The notes below the pieces were generated by a model. The model saw nothing but the letters and a program-made list of their open reading frames with translations, made no database searches and was not told where the DNA came from. Below, in pieces: positions 7,393-15,995 of a DNA stretch of 64,000 nt. Source of the DNA: Agromyces sp. Soil535 (GTDB lineage: Bacteria; Actinomycetota; Actinomycetes; Actinomycetales; Microbacteriaceae); contig NZ_LMRW01000003.1 of NCBI RefSeq assembly GCF_001428255.1, positions 137,277 through 201,276 on the forward strand, read 5' to 3'. The stretch's first letter is position 1, and every line of letters begins with the position of its first letter. Made by a program: the position numbers and the translations under genes.

Positions 7393-9359
7393 GACGCCAC
7401 CAACGGCAGTTCCACCGAGACATCCGTGCCATCTGGTCGCCGCTGCACCGAGAACGCGCCGCCGAGCAGTTCGGCGCGCTCCTGCATCGAGGCGATGCCG
7501 ACCCCCGGCTTCCAATCCCCGTCGGAGCTGCCGCCGTCATCCGTGATCTTCAGCATGAGGCGATCGCGGGCCGACCAGAGGTGCACCGCGATCGTGCGAC
7601 CACCGGAATGCCGTAGCGCATTCGACACCGCCTCGGTGCAGATGCGGTACGCCGCCGCCTCGACGCTCGGCGACACTGTCGGCAGGCTCTTGCCGCCGCG
7701 CAACACCACATCCACTCGCCGGCCGGCCGACGAGATCGCCGCGGTCCGCTGGCGGAGCGCCGCGACCAGACCGGCCGCGTCCAATTCTTGCGGTCGAAGA
7801 TCGTTGATGACGGCGCGGATGGACTGGTGGATGCCGGCCACATCCGTGCGCACGGCCGAGAGCACGGGTCGGAGGGCAACCGGATCGTCCACGAGCTCTG
7901 CGGCGGCCTCCAACTTGAACGACAACCCCGTGATCGCCGACGCCACACCGTCGTGCAGTTCGCGCTGCACCCGCAGTCGCTCGGCTTCGGCGACATCGAC
8001 GACATGACGGCGGGATGCGATGAGCTCCTGCGTCAGTCGTCGCGAACCTGCGAGCAACGCGAGCACCGGTGCGACCAGCTCCAGCACATCGCGGTCGGAT
8101 CGGGTGAGGCCCGCCTGTCCGGGCCGCACGCCGACGACCAGACGGCCTGACGGCCGCTCATCCTGCACGAGGGGGAACTCCACCACCGACTCGACCCGCT
8201 CCCCGGTCGTCACCGCCTCCAAGCCGTCGACCTCGAGCGACAGCCACGGCAGGCGGAGGGATGCCGCGAGCCGGCCGAGCAACTCCGCCGACTCCCCACC
8301 GCTCGACACCTCCCGCGCCACGAGCTGCATCACGTGCACCGGTTCGGATCGACGCCCGTAGAGCAGGCGGTCGACCACCCGCTGCAGGAATCGGCGCAAC
8401 GGATCGAACGCGAGCGCGACCAGCAGCGCGACGATGATCGAGCTCACCGTCGACTGGAGCACCAGGCTCAGCAGCGCGACTGCACCGATGTAGGCGAGCA
8501 CCACGACGGCCGTGAGCACGGTCCATGCGAGTGCCCGCGAGAACACGAGCGTGATGTCGAGCAGCCGGTGCCGCAGCACCGCGATCAGGATCGCGATCGG
8601 AATGAGCGTGTAGACGAGCAGCAGCGAGTTGTCGCCGAGCCCGAACACCGTGAGCGGCACCGAAACCACGAACGCGACGAGGCCAGCGAGTGCGACCCAC
8701 AGCACCTGGCGGCGCACGGTCTCGGATCCGCGGATGTACACGACGACCAGGCGAGCGAGGAGTGCGAACCAGATGACGGTCGATGCGATGTTCACCACGC
8801 TCCAGAGCACCGCGAGGAGCTCGAATCCCGGCGCGCTGAGCGGATTCACGTCGCTGGGCGCATTCGCGAGCCTGGCGAAGACTCCGCCGAAGAGGCCGAC
8901 GAATCCAAGGCCGCTCAGTCCGACGATCACCGCCGCGACCCGCTCGGGCGCGTTCGAGAGCCGTCCGGTGGGGAACAAGAGCAGGGCGAACGGCAGTGCG
9001 AGCCCGATGGCGATGCTCCACGCGCTGACGCCCAGACCGGCAAGTACCGCGACCAACGACTCCGGCCAGCCGTGCTCTGCGGCGTAAGCCGACGCAGGGG
9101 TCGCCGCGGCGGACACGAGGTAGGCCAGACCGCCGCCGAGCAGCAACCAGCCGAGCACATTGCGCGGCCGGGCGAGCGCGAGCAGGGTGCCGCAGATCGC
9201 GAGGCTCGCACCGTTGACGAGGTTGCTCAGCGCATAACTCTCGAACGCGTCAGCCAGCGTCCAACCGTTGCCGACGAAGAACGTGACCGTGACGACGACG
9301 AGCGCGGCCGCGACCGTGCCGCCGGCGATGCCGACGGCACGGAGCACGGGCTGAGTCAT
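7389..9359 (-). CDS. NarL-type sensor histidine kinase
   Basis: Membrane sensor kinase, 656 aa. The N-terminal ~300 residues contain eight or more hydrophobic segments, then a cytosolic GAF-like region (about 335-450), the dimerisation/phosphoacceptor domain of the HisKA_3 type with His469 in RVQRELHDGVASA, and an ATPase domain with N-box EAVSNALRHS and G-box GVGIASMQERAELLGG. It should phosphorylate the downstream response regulator (ATGA overlap). The ligand is unknown. A 17-base tandem duplication at the start places a second ATG at 9376 that opens a six-codon frame ending exactly at this gene's ATG. Confidence 0.93.
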   Translation of the reverse strand: MTQPVLRAVGIAGGTVAAALVVVTVTFFVGNGWTLADAFESYALSNLVNGASLAICGTLLALARPRNVLGWLLLGGGLAYLVSAAATPASAYAAEHGWPESLVAVLAGLGVSAWSIAIGLALPFALLLFPTGRLSNAPERVAAVIVGLSGLGFVGLFGGVFARLANAPSDVNPLSAPGFELLAVLWSVVNIASTVIWFALLARLVVVYIRGSETVRRQVLWVALAGLVAFVVSVPLTVFGLGDNSLLLVYTLIPIAILIAVLRHRLLDITLVFSRALAWTVLTAVVVLAYIGAVALLSLVLQSTVSSIIVALLVALAFDPLRRFLQRVVDRLLYGRRSEPVHVMQLVAREVSSGGESAELLGRLAASLRLPWLSLEVDGLEAVTTGERVESVVEFPLVQDERPSGRLVVGVRPGQAGLTRSDRDVLELVAPVLALLAGSRRLTQELIASRRHVVDVAEAERLRVQRELHDGVASAITGLSFKLEAAAELVDDPVALRPVLSAVRTDVAGIHQSIRAVINDLRPQELDAAGLVAALRQRTAAISSAGRRVDVVLRGGKSLPTVSPSVEAAAYRICTEAVSNALRHSGGRTIAVHLWSARDRLMLKITDDGGSSDGDWKPGVGIASMQERAELLGGAFSVQRRPDGTDVSVELPLVAS

Positions 9360-9383
9360 GGTGAGGACTGAGTCATGGTGAGG
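9351..9383. repeat. 17-base-period tandem duplication over the kinase start codon
   Basis: The 16-base unit ctgagtcatggtgagg occurs at 9351-9366 and again at 9368-9383, one base apart. Each copy carries an ATG on the minus strand. The upstream copy (ATG 9376) is out of frame and encodes six codons (MTQSSP) whose TGA overlaps the kinase ATG at 9359 as ATGA. Confidence 0.9.
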
Positions 9384-9411
9384 TCAGTGTTCCACAGTCA
9401 CCATATTGCGG

Positions 9412-9993
9412 TCACTGCAGGGCGGAGCGTGCGGACACGACGATCGCGATGCCTTCGGCTGCCAGCAGCACGACGCCGACCAGCGCAGCGACGAAGCCCG
9501 GCCCATCCGCGTTCGCGAGCCCGCCGAGGTCGAGAGCGGCGAACGTCGCGATATCGATGAACAGCATCCACACCCCGACGAGCAGCAGGCCCCAGCGCGC
9601 GAATCCGCCGACGGCACCGACGCGGGCGACCTCGATGCCGGCGACGAGCATGCCGAGCGTCAACAGCGTGCCGCCGAGCGGAAACAGCAGCTCGATGACG
9701 TTGCCGGTCATCGCGGCGATCGACGCGATCATCAGGATGGCGTGAGCGGCCGCGTACACGAACAGGCCGATTCGCGCCAGCACCGAGCGCCCGCCGACTC
9801 CACCCAGCGCGAGCAGCACGGCAGCGACCGCGAGGACCGCCGGAGGGACGAAGCCGAGCGGACTCTGCGGCAACAGGGATTGCAGGATCCCAGAACCGAG
9901 TTCGAGCGCGGCGCCGACCACGAGGGTGGCACCGCCCAGCAGCAGAAGACGACGCGTGGATGCGACGACTGGAGTAACAGGTGTAATAGTCAT
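9412..9993 (-). CDS. Hypothetical membrane protein (193 aa)
   Basis: Small integral membrane protein with about six predicted hydrophobic helices (RLLLLGGATLVVGAALELG, AVLAVAAVLLALGG, IGLFVYAAAHAILM and others) and no catalytic motif. The start is ATG 9993 (MTITPVTPVVAS); the longer open frame upstream is Arg-rich and unlikely. It lies 52 bases upstream of the sensor kinase on the same strand, so it may be the first gene of that operon and could supply or modify the signal sensed by the kinase, but that is inference. Confidence 0.8.
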   Translation of the reverse strand: MTITPVTPVVASTRRLLLLGGATLVVGAALELGSGILQSLLPQSPLGFVPPAVLAVAAVLLALGGVGGRSVLARIGLFVYAAAHAILMIASIAAMTGNVIELLFPLGGTLLTLGMLVAGIEVARVGAVGGFARWGLLLVGVWMLFIDIATFAALDLGGLANADGPGFVAALVGVVLLAAEGIAIVVSARSALQ

Positions 9994-10212
9994 GACGCGA
10001 AGGTATGGCCGCAGACACCCCCGAGTCGGGTGGCGGGAACGATCTCCCGGGTCGAGGCGCCGATCGTCCCGACTCTGCGGGACACCGGCGGCGGAGCCCG
10101 GCCTCCGGGCAACCACTACCGTTGGCCGAAGCGAACCACGAAAGGCAGTGCGGATTGAGCGGACGACTGAGCCTCATCAGGGCGCGTTCGCGCTCGTGCC
10201 GTCTGACGCCCG

Positions 10213-10527
10213 ATGAACGCTGACGAACAGGCGGCCCGCCGCATCGAACTGACGCTGCACAAGCCCTGGTTCGCGCTCTACGGCGGCGTCAAGCCGACGC
10301 TCGTGATCGGCAGGCGAGGTCAGCCGGCCCAGTGGGGAATCGGCACGTGGCAAGTGCCGGCAGGCGAGACGGTCGTCGTCGGGGTGTTCCTGTTCAACCG
10401 GTTGTGGCGCTTCGGCCGTGCCGAGTTCGCGCTCGAGCCGCATCATCCACCAGCGCTCGTGTACCGGGCGCCGGCGCTCCCATTCTTGCGCGGTCGCATT
10501 CGCACGAACGCGAGTTCAAGGCGCTGA
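10213..10527 (+). CDS. Conserved hypothetical protein (104 aa)
   Basis: Small protein without cysteine pairs or a clear signal. The core TLHKPWFALYGGVKPTLVI and GTWQVPAGETVVVGVFLFN looks like a compact beta-rich domain, with an aromatic RLWRFGRAEF segment. I cannot assign a family. ATG 10213 is used; the ribosome binding site is weak. The C-terminal ten residues are Arg/Ser-rich and may be a slightly extended end. It is convergent with the rhamnosidase gene, whose stop lies 57 bases away. Confidence 0.65.
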   Translation: MNADEQAARRIELTLHKPWFALYGGVKPTLVIGRRGQPAQWGIGTWQVPAGETVVVGVFLFNRLWRFGRAEFALEPHHPPALVYRAPALPFLRGRIRTNASSRR

Positions 10528-10583
10528 CCATCGCCGCCGCTGCGAGCACCGTGTCGAACTCCATGCTTGCGCCCCGACGCAGT

Positions 10584-13500
10584 TCAGCCGGCCGGACGTA
10601 CCCAGACGTCCGCGATCGACGGGTCGTAATAGCTCGGGTCGTCCTGGTTCTCGAACTTGACCCGTACAACACCGTCCTCGTCCGCGTGCGCAGCCGGGAC
10701 CACGAATTCATAGGTCTCCGTGCCTGCGCCACCGCCGTGGGCGAACGTGCGGAGCAGCACCTCCTCGCCGTCGACATAGACCTTGTAGCGCTTCACCTGG
10801 TCGCGGTCGTAGGTCTCAGTCGCCCGCAGGACGAACGACTCCCCCGCCGGCACCGCGACGTCGAACTCGAAGTACGAGAACGGGGTGAGGTGGCCGGCAT
10901 AGCGCCTCGTCAGTCCCGCCTCGTCACTCGTGCCCGACGACGGCGATGCCGAGAGCGCGTGCACCTGCTCCGATGTGCCATCGCCGAGGTCGACGTGGTC
11001 GATCGCATCGTCCACAATCGCGTCGATCGCCACCCTGAGCGGACCGGAACCCGACGCGAGCGGTTCGCCGTCGCTGATGAACCGCGCGACCAGCCCGACG
11101 TCGGTGACCGCCTGCGCTGCATCGCGCGGCACCGCGACCGCGAAGGTCGCGGTCTGCGTTCCGCCCGCGGGCACGCTCATCGCCTGCTCACCGACCGGCT
11201 CCCAGCCCTCCGGCAGTTCGAGCACGACGACCCCGTCGGAGCCGACCGAACCCACGTTGCGCACGGCGACGGTCACGTCGGTGCGTCCGCCCGGGCGGAC
11301 CTCGGCCGGGTCGGCTGTCACAGAGTCGATGAGCACCGGCGAGTCCACGGTCAATTCGAATGCCGCCCGGATCGACAGACTCGCGCCCGCATAGTCGAAC
11401 GTGACGCGCGCCGATGCCGTGGTCGTGCCGGGCTTCTGTCGTTGCGGCACCGCGAGCGCGAACTCCGCCTGAGCGGACTGCCCCGCGTCGAGTTGATTCG
11501 CCAAGCGTGCCTGAACAGGGTCGACCGTCCAGTCGTCATCGAGGCCCGCGATCACGGAGCGGACGTTTCCGATGCGCTGGTCGCCCTGGTTCGCGACGCC
11601 TACCAGTACGGATGCGACGTCACCGGGCCGGAGCACATCCGCGCCGACCGTGGCATCCAGCGCTAGCCCGAGCAACGACGCGACCGCCGCGCCGGCGGCA
11701 TCCGACGCGTCGGAAACAGCATCGACGAGCTCCACGGCCGCGTCGGCGTCGTCCTTCTTCAGCGCCGTGGCGAGCTCGTCGAGCGCCACCTCCGCGGCGG
11801 CGAGGTGTTGCGCCGCAGCGGTCGTTTCACCGGGGAGGGCGGCATCGAACGCCTCCGACGCGGCATCCGCGGCACGCTCGGCGAACCGCGCGAGACGGCC
11901 GGACAAGCCGCCGTTCAGTAGGCCGTCGGCCTCCAGCGACCTGATCAGGTCGGGCAGTGCCGACACCAACTCGATCACGGAGCCGATCATGCCGAGCCGC
12001 GGATCGGATGCGAATGCGTAGTCCCCCGAACCGATGACAACCCGCACGAGTCCGTCCTCGGCCGACACGTCGTGCACACCCTCGGCGTCGGCCGCACGAA
12101 CGCCGCCCTCGGTGACGGCATAGGCGTTGGCGGCGGGAATCACCACGGTCGCCGTGCTGCCCACCGGCACATGCACGTCGAGCTGCAGCCGGTCACCGTC
12201 GCGTCGCCATGAACTCGACACCGGGCCGTACGGGGTCGACGTCGACGCGCTCGCGTGGTCGAGCTGCGTCGTGACCGCCGGTGCGATCGTGATGTCGCGA
12301 TAGCCGGTTTCCTCGGATGCCTGGATGCCGGCGACGTCGTGGAAGAGCCAGTCGTCGATCGTGCCGAGGAAGTAGTGGCCTCGGGAACGAGCATCCAGCG
12401 CCCAGTGCTCCCACATCGTGGTCGCACCGTTCTCGATCATGTAGCCCCAGCTGGGATACGTCGTCTGCGTCGCAACGGCGTACGCCACGTCGGCGTACCC
12501 GTAGTCCGTGAGCACGGGGAGCAGGTACTTCGTCCCGAGCACGCCCGTGTTCAGGTGCATGCCCTTGGCCTCGATGTCGGCGACGATCGAAGCGGCGACT
12601 CGCTCAGCGGTCTCCTCGTCGGGCGTCAGCCCGAACGCAAGGGCGAGCACGTTGTGCGTCTGCCGGTACCCCCGATCGCCGTTGCCACGGTAGTGACTGC
12701 CGTCGTCCGCGAGGAATGCGGCGTTGAACGCCTCCTTCACGACGGCCGCGTCGTCGGCGAAGGCCGTCGCATCCGCGTCCTCTCCAAGCAGGTTCGCCGC
12801 CCGCTCCATCGTCCTGAGCATCGTGTACAGGTACGCCGTCGCCGAGACGCGGGTGTCCTCGGGCGCATTGCCGCCGGCCGGGCTGGCCTCGGGACTCACC
12901 CAGTCGCCGAGCCGCGGGTTGGATACGATCCCGGCTGCGCTGCGACCGAACTCGAGGTCGACGTAGCCCTTCATGCCGTCGTAGTACTCGGAGAGCACGC
13001 GCTCATCGCCGCCGTACTGGTACAGCCACCACGGGATCATGACGTACGCGGAGTGCCATGGGGGATTCACACCCCATTGACCCCAGTCACCCGAGCTCGG
13101 CGCGATCACCAGCGGTGCGCCGCCCTCGTCGCGCGTTTCGTGGACATCTCGGATCCACTTGGCGAACAACTCGTGCACGTCGAGGTTCAGCATGAACATC
13201 TCGGCGCCGATGGCCGCGTCACCTGTCCATCCGTTCTTCTCGAACATGGGGGTGTCCGTGGGGATGCTGTGGATGTTGTTCAGCATGGTGTCGACGACAG
13301 CACGGTGGGTCTGGTCGAGCAATGGATTCGCGCTCTCGAACGATCCTGTCTCCTCGGCGTCGGTGTGCACGACCTTCGCGGTGAAGGCCGACAACGGCGG
13401 CGCCTCATCGCCGGGCCATCCGGTGACCTCGACGTACTGGAAACCCTTGTACGAGAACCGCGCCTCCCAGGTCTCCGGCGCGCCGGTGCCGGCCAGCGTG

Positions 13501-15326
13501 AAGCGGTCGGTCTGGAACCCGGCGGCGAACCCTCCGTTGTTGGCCTGATTCACGGTGCCGTCATCGGCGAGCTTCTCTGCGTATCGCAGCTGCACGGTCG
13601 CCCCGGCGGCGCCTTCGGCCGTCACCTGGGTCCAACCCGCGATGACGCGGGGGAACTTCACGACATAGACCCCATCGGCGGGCTCGGTGATCTCCTCGGC
13701 CGGCAGCGACTCGGTGACGCGGATCGGCTGTTGGCGCATGTTGACGAGCACGCCCGACGGCCCCTCGACCTCGTTGGCCGACGTCCACGTATCGTCGTCG
13801 TATCCGACTGCGTCGAAGCCGTCCTTCGCCAGACGTGCGTCATACCGCTCGCCGGCGTACAGGTCGTCGAAGACGGTGGGGCCGTCTGCGATCGTCCACG
13901 AGTCGTCGGTGACAACTTCATCGACGCGGCCGTCGGCGTATTCGAGGTGCAGGACCGCCCGAACCATGGGCTCGTCGTGCCATGGCGGCGACTCCCAACG
14001 CCAGACGTTGCCACCCGTCATGCCGAAGAATCCGCGGCCGAGCTCGATGCCCGCGGCATTGACACCGGCGGCGAGCAGGCCGGTGACGTCGGCGGCGGCG
14101 TACTGCACGGTGTCGTCGTAATCGGTGAAGCCGGGAGTGAGCACGGCATCGCTGATGGGCTCCCCGTTCAGCGTCACGTCGGCGTAGGCACCCGCGGCGT
14201 AGTACAGGGTGGCACGGGCGAGGTCGGCGTCGACCTCGAACTCCTTCCGCAGCAGCGGGGCGGGGAGCACCCGTTCGGCCGGCGGCCGGACGCCGCTGCC
14301 CCACGGACCGGACCCGTAGGTGGCGAACACGGCGGCGTGACCCCATCCCGAGTCATCGAAGTCGGGGCTCTCGAAGCCCGGTTCGACGGTTTTGCTCGCC
14401 AGCCAGTCGTCGTCGGTCACGAACGTCTCGCTCGTGCCGTCGGCGTAGGCGATGCGCACCTTGGCGATCAGGCCGGCCGGCGTATTGCCACCGTTGACGG
14501 TGCGCACGGCGAAGACGTTCCCGTCGGGTTGAAGGGCCGACGTGTAGAGGTGCGATTGTTGCCATTCGTTCTCAGCGCCTTGCGTGCTGCCGAGCGAGGT
14601 GCCGTTCACCCAGAGCTCGAATGCGTCGTCCGCGGTGATGAGCACGGTTGCGTTGCGGGCGACCCGGCCGTCGCTGTCGTGGGTGAGTCGGAAAGCTCGG
14701 GCTTCGGCAGGGGCGAACGGCGCGTTCTGCTCGGGGGTCCAGATCCAGGAGGCCCCACTGAGCGTGAGTTGGTCGGATGCGTCGGGCCGCTCGTTTCCGA
14801 TCCATGCGCTGTCGGCCCAGTCCTCATCCACGAAGAGTCCGGTCGTGAAGTGGCTGGTTGCCGTGGCCATGCCGGCGGTGGTCTCGGATGCCACGTCCCA
14901 GGTGTAGTGCGTCGCCGCCTCCAGCTGGGGGCCGTCATACTCCACGTCGAACGTGCTCGACGAGGGGACCGTGCCGCCGTCCCACACCACGTCGCCGGCT
15001 TCGAGTGCGTCGGCACTCTCGGCGACACGCACACGGTACGACTCCTGCGTGACGTCGCGCACCGACGCATCGATGATCCAGGAGAACCGGGGTGCATCGA
15101 CGTCGATGCCGACCGGTTCGGGCTTGCGCTCGACCTCGAGAGCCTCGAGGCTGACGTCGTCGGCCGCCTGGGAGGGTGCGACGACGGCCAGGGGCAGGAC
15201 GAGGCCGGCCACGACTGCGGCGATCAAGGGAATGCGCCGAGACAAGCCCTCGAGACGATGAGCGGACGGGTTCGGGGTTCGATGAGCACCGGCTTGGGGG
15301 CGCCACGGAATCCGGGAATGCGACAT
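10584..15326 (-). CDS. Secreted alpha-L-rhamnosidase (GH78), multidomain
   Basis: Exported glycosidase of 1580 aa that should release terminal L-rhamnose from pectin (rhamnogalacturonan) or plant glycosides. A signal peptide covers residues about 1-54 (hydrophobic IAAVVAGLVLPLAVVA, cleavage near SQA). Then come the beta-sandwich domains of the bacterial rhamnosidase family and the (alpha/alpha)6 catalytic barrel with EKNGWTGDA near residue 695 and the conserved TMWEHW near residue 970, matching the catalytic carboxylate regions of GH78. After about residue 1120 follow a helical Ala-rich segment, one or two NEW3-like beta domains (VTADPAEVRPGGRTDVTV) and a C-terminal beta domain ending YYDPSIADVWVRPAG. 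No LPXTG or membrane anchor is seen, so it is probably released. ATG 15326 was chosen for the intact signal peptide. A LacI-type palindrome lies 27 bases upstream. Confidence 0.93.
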   Translation of the reverse strand: MSHSRIPWRPQAGAHRTPNPSAHRLEGLSRRIPLIAAVVAGLVLPLAVVAPSQAADDVSLEALEVERKPEPVGIDVDAPRFSWIIDASVRDVTQESYRVRVAESADALEAGDVVWDGGTVPSSSTFDVEYDGPQLEAATHYTWDVASETTAGMATATSHFTTGLFVDEDWADSAWIGNERPDASDQLTLSGASWIWTPEQNAPFAPAEARAFRLTHDSDGRVARNATVLITADDAFELWVNGTSLGSTQGAENEWQQSHLYTSALQPDGNVFAVRTVNGGNTPAGLIAKVRIAYADGTSETFVTDDDWLASKTVEPGFESPDFDDSGWGHAAVFATYGSGPWGSGVRPPAERVLPAPLLRKEFEVDADLARATLYYAAGAYADVTLNGEPISDAVLTPGFTDYDDTVQYAAADVTGLLAAGVNAAGIELGRGFFGMTGGNVWRWESPPWHDEPMVRAVLHLEYADGRVDEVVTDDSWTIADGPTVFDDLYAGERYDARLAKDGFDAVGYDDDTWTSANEVEGPSGVLVNMRQQPIRVTESLPAEEITEPADGVYVVKFPRVIAGWTQVTAEGAAGATVQLRYAEKLADDGTVNQANNGGFAAGFQTDRFTLAGTGAPETWEARFSYKGFQYVEVTGWPGDEAPPLSAFTAKVVHTDAEETGSFESANPLLDQTHRAVVDTMLNNIHSIPTDTPMFEKNGWTGDAAIGAEMFMLNLDVHELFAKWIRDVHETRDEGGAPLVIAPSSGDWGQWGVNPPWHSAYVMIPWWLYQYGGDERVLSEYYDGMKGYVDLEFGRSAAGIVSNPRLGDWVSPEASPAGGNAPEDTRVSATAYLYTMLRTMERAANLLGEDADATAFADDAAVVKEAFNAAFLADDGSHYRGNGDRGYRQTHNVLALAFGLTPDEETAERVAASIVADIEAKGMHLNTGVLGTKYLLPVLTDYGYADVAYAVATQTTYPSWGYMIENGATTMWEHWALDARSRGHYFLGTIDDWLFHDVAGIQASEETGYRDITIAPAVTTQLDHASASTSTPYGPVSSSWRRDGDRLQLDVHVPVGSTATVVIPAANAYAVTEGGVRAADAEGVHDVSAEDGLVRVVIGSGDYAFASDPRLGMIGSVIELVSALPDLIRSLEADGLLNGGLSGRLARFAERAADAASEAFDAALPGETTAAAQHLAAAEVALDELATALKKDDADAAVELVDAVSDASDAAGAAVASLLGLALDATVGADVLRPGDVASVLVGVANQGDQRIGNVRSVIAGLDDDWTVDPVQARLANQLDAGQSAQAEFALAVPQRQKPGTTTASARVTFDYAGASLSIRAAFELTVDSPVLIDSVTADPAEVRPGGRTDVTVAVRNVGSVGSDGVVVLELPEGWEPVGEQAMSVPAGGTQTATFAVAVPRDAAQAVTDVGLVARFISDGEPLASGSGPLRVAIDAIVDDAIDHVDLGDGTSEQVHALSASPSSGTSDEAGLTRRYAGHLTPFSYFEFDVAVPAGESFVLRATETYDRDQVKRYKVYVDGEEVLLRTFAHGGGAGTETYEFVVPAAHADEDGVVRVKFENQDDPSYYDPSIADVWVRPAG

Positions 15327-15352
15327 TGCATACCTCACGTTTGCACTCGAAA

Positions 15353-15364
15353 TGAATCGATTCA
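15353..15364. promoter_or_regulatory. Palindromic LacI-type operator upstream of rhamnosidase
   Basis: TGAATCGATTCA is a perfect 12-base palindrome with the central CG typical of LacI/GalR-family operators. It lies 27-38 bases upstream of the rhamnosidase ATG, where a bound repressor would block the promoter. The rest of 15365-15556 shows no gene, only a G+C-rich spacer. Confidence 0.55.
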
Positions 15365-15556
15365 GAAGATGTTCAGTCACCCTAACAGCACGCATCGGCG
15401 CGACGCTAGACCCATCGCGCACGAGGTGACCCCGCCCGCGGCATCCGTCGCGCTGATTCAGCCGTGGCACCTGCTGGATGCATCGCCCCGTCTGCCGCAT
15501 CGGCGTAGCGTGTCCCGCGACGCAGTCGCCCTAGCCTGGGGTTGCCGGGAGGCAAG

Positions 15557-15995
15557 CTACGCCGGCGCGTACCTGGCGGCGATGATGCCAGAGTCGTAGG
15601 TCTGCACGCCGAGCAGTCGCAGGCCGACCGGGTGCGGCGTGCGCAGCCGGTCCTCGGCGTTCCCGACCAGGAACGGATGGATGCCCGCGTGGATCTCGTC
15701 GACCAACCCGGCGTCGACGAGCGCGGCGGCCAGCTTGCCGTAGCCGTGCGAGATGATCGACTCGTACTGGTCGCGGAGGCCCCTCACCGTCTCGGCCACG
15801 TCGCCCTCGATGAGGGTCGCGTTCCAGTCGAGCGGGCCCGTCAGGGTCGTCGAGGCGACGTACTTCGGGAGCGCGTTGTAGTGCGCGGCGAAGCCGCGGT
15901 CGTCGGTCTGCGCGGGCCAGTACTCGCGGAAGAACTCGTAGCTCTCCCGGCCGAGCAGCACCGCGTCGGCACCGAAGACGAGCTCGTCGGAGGCG
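15557..15995 (-). pseudogene. 5'-truncated DHFR-like (RibD C-terminal) gene
   Basis: The frame encodes the C-terminal ~145 residues of a dihydrofolate-reductase-fold protein of the RibD-C/YwjB group: ELVFGADAVLLGRESYEFF, LPKYVASTTL, ISHGYGKLAAALVDAGLVDE and the terminal beta strands. The first ~40 residues (the usual start with the nucleotide-binding strand) are missing and the sequence instead runs straight out of the preceding hydrolase gene. It has no start codon of its own. A readthrough fusion from the hydrolase frame is open for 437 codons, but its middle ~70 residues are a frameshifted Arg-rich stretch. It looks like a deletion product. Confidence 0.75.

Noticed and set aside
8334..9371. 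Plus-strand frame rich in Arg, Glu and Asp opposite the first sensor kinase
   Set aside because: Antisense of membrane-protein codons in GC-rich DNA gives such charged frames; the kinase has all its domains on the minus strand.
12255..15599. Very long plus-strand frame (about 1100 codons) over the rhamnosidase
   Set aside because: It is the antisense of the GH78 gene, with no ribosome site and a Val/Gly/Arg-rich composition; high GC keeps it open.
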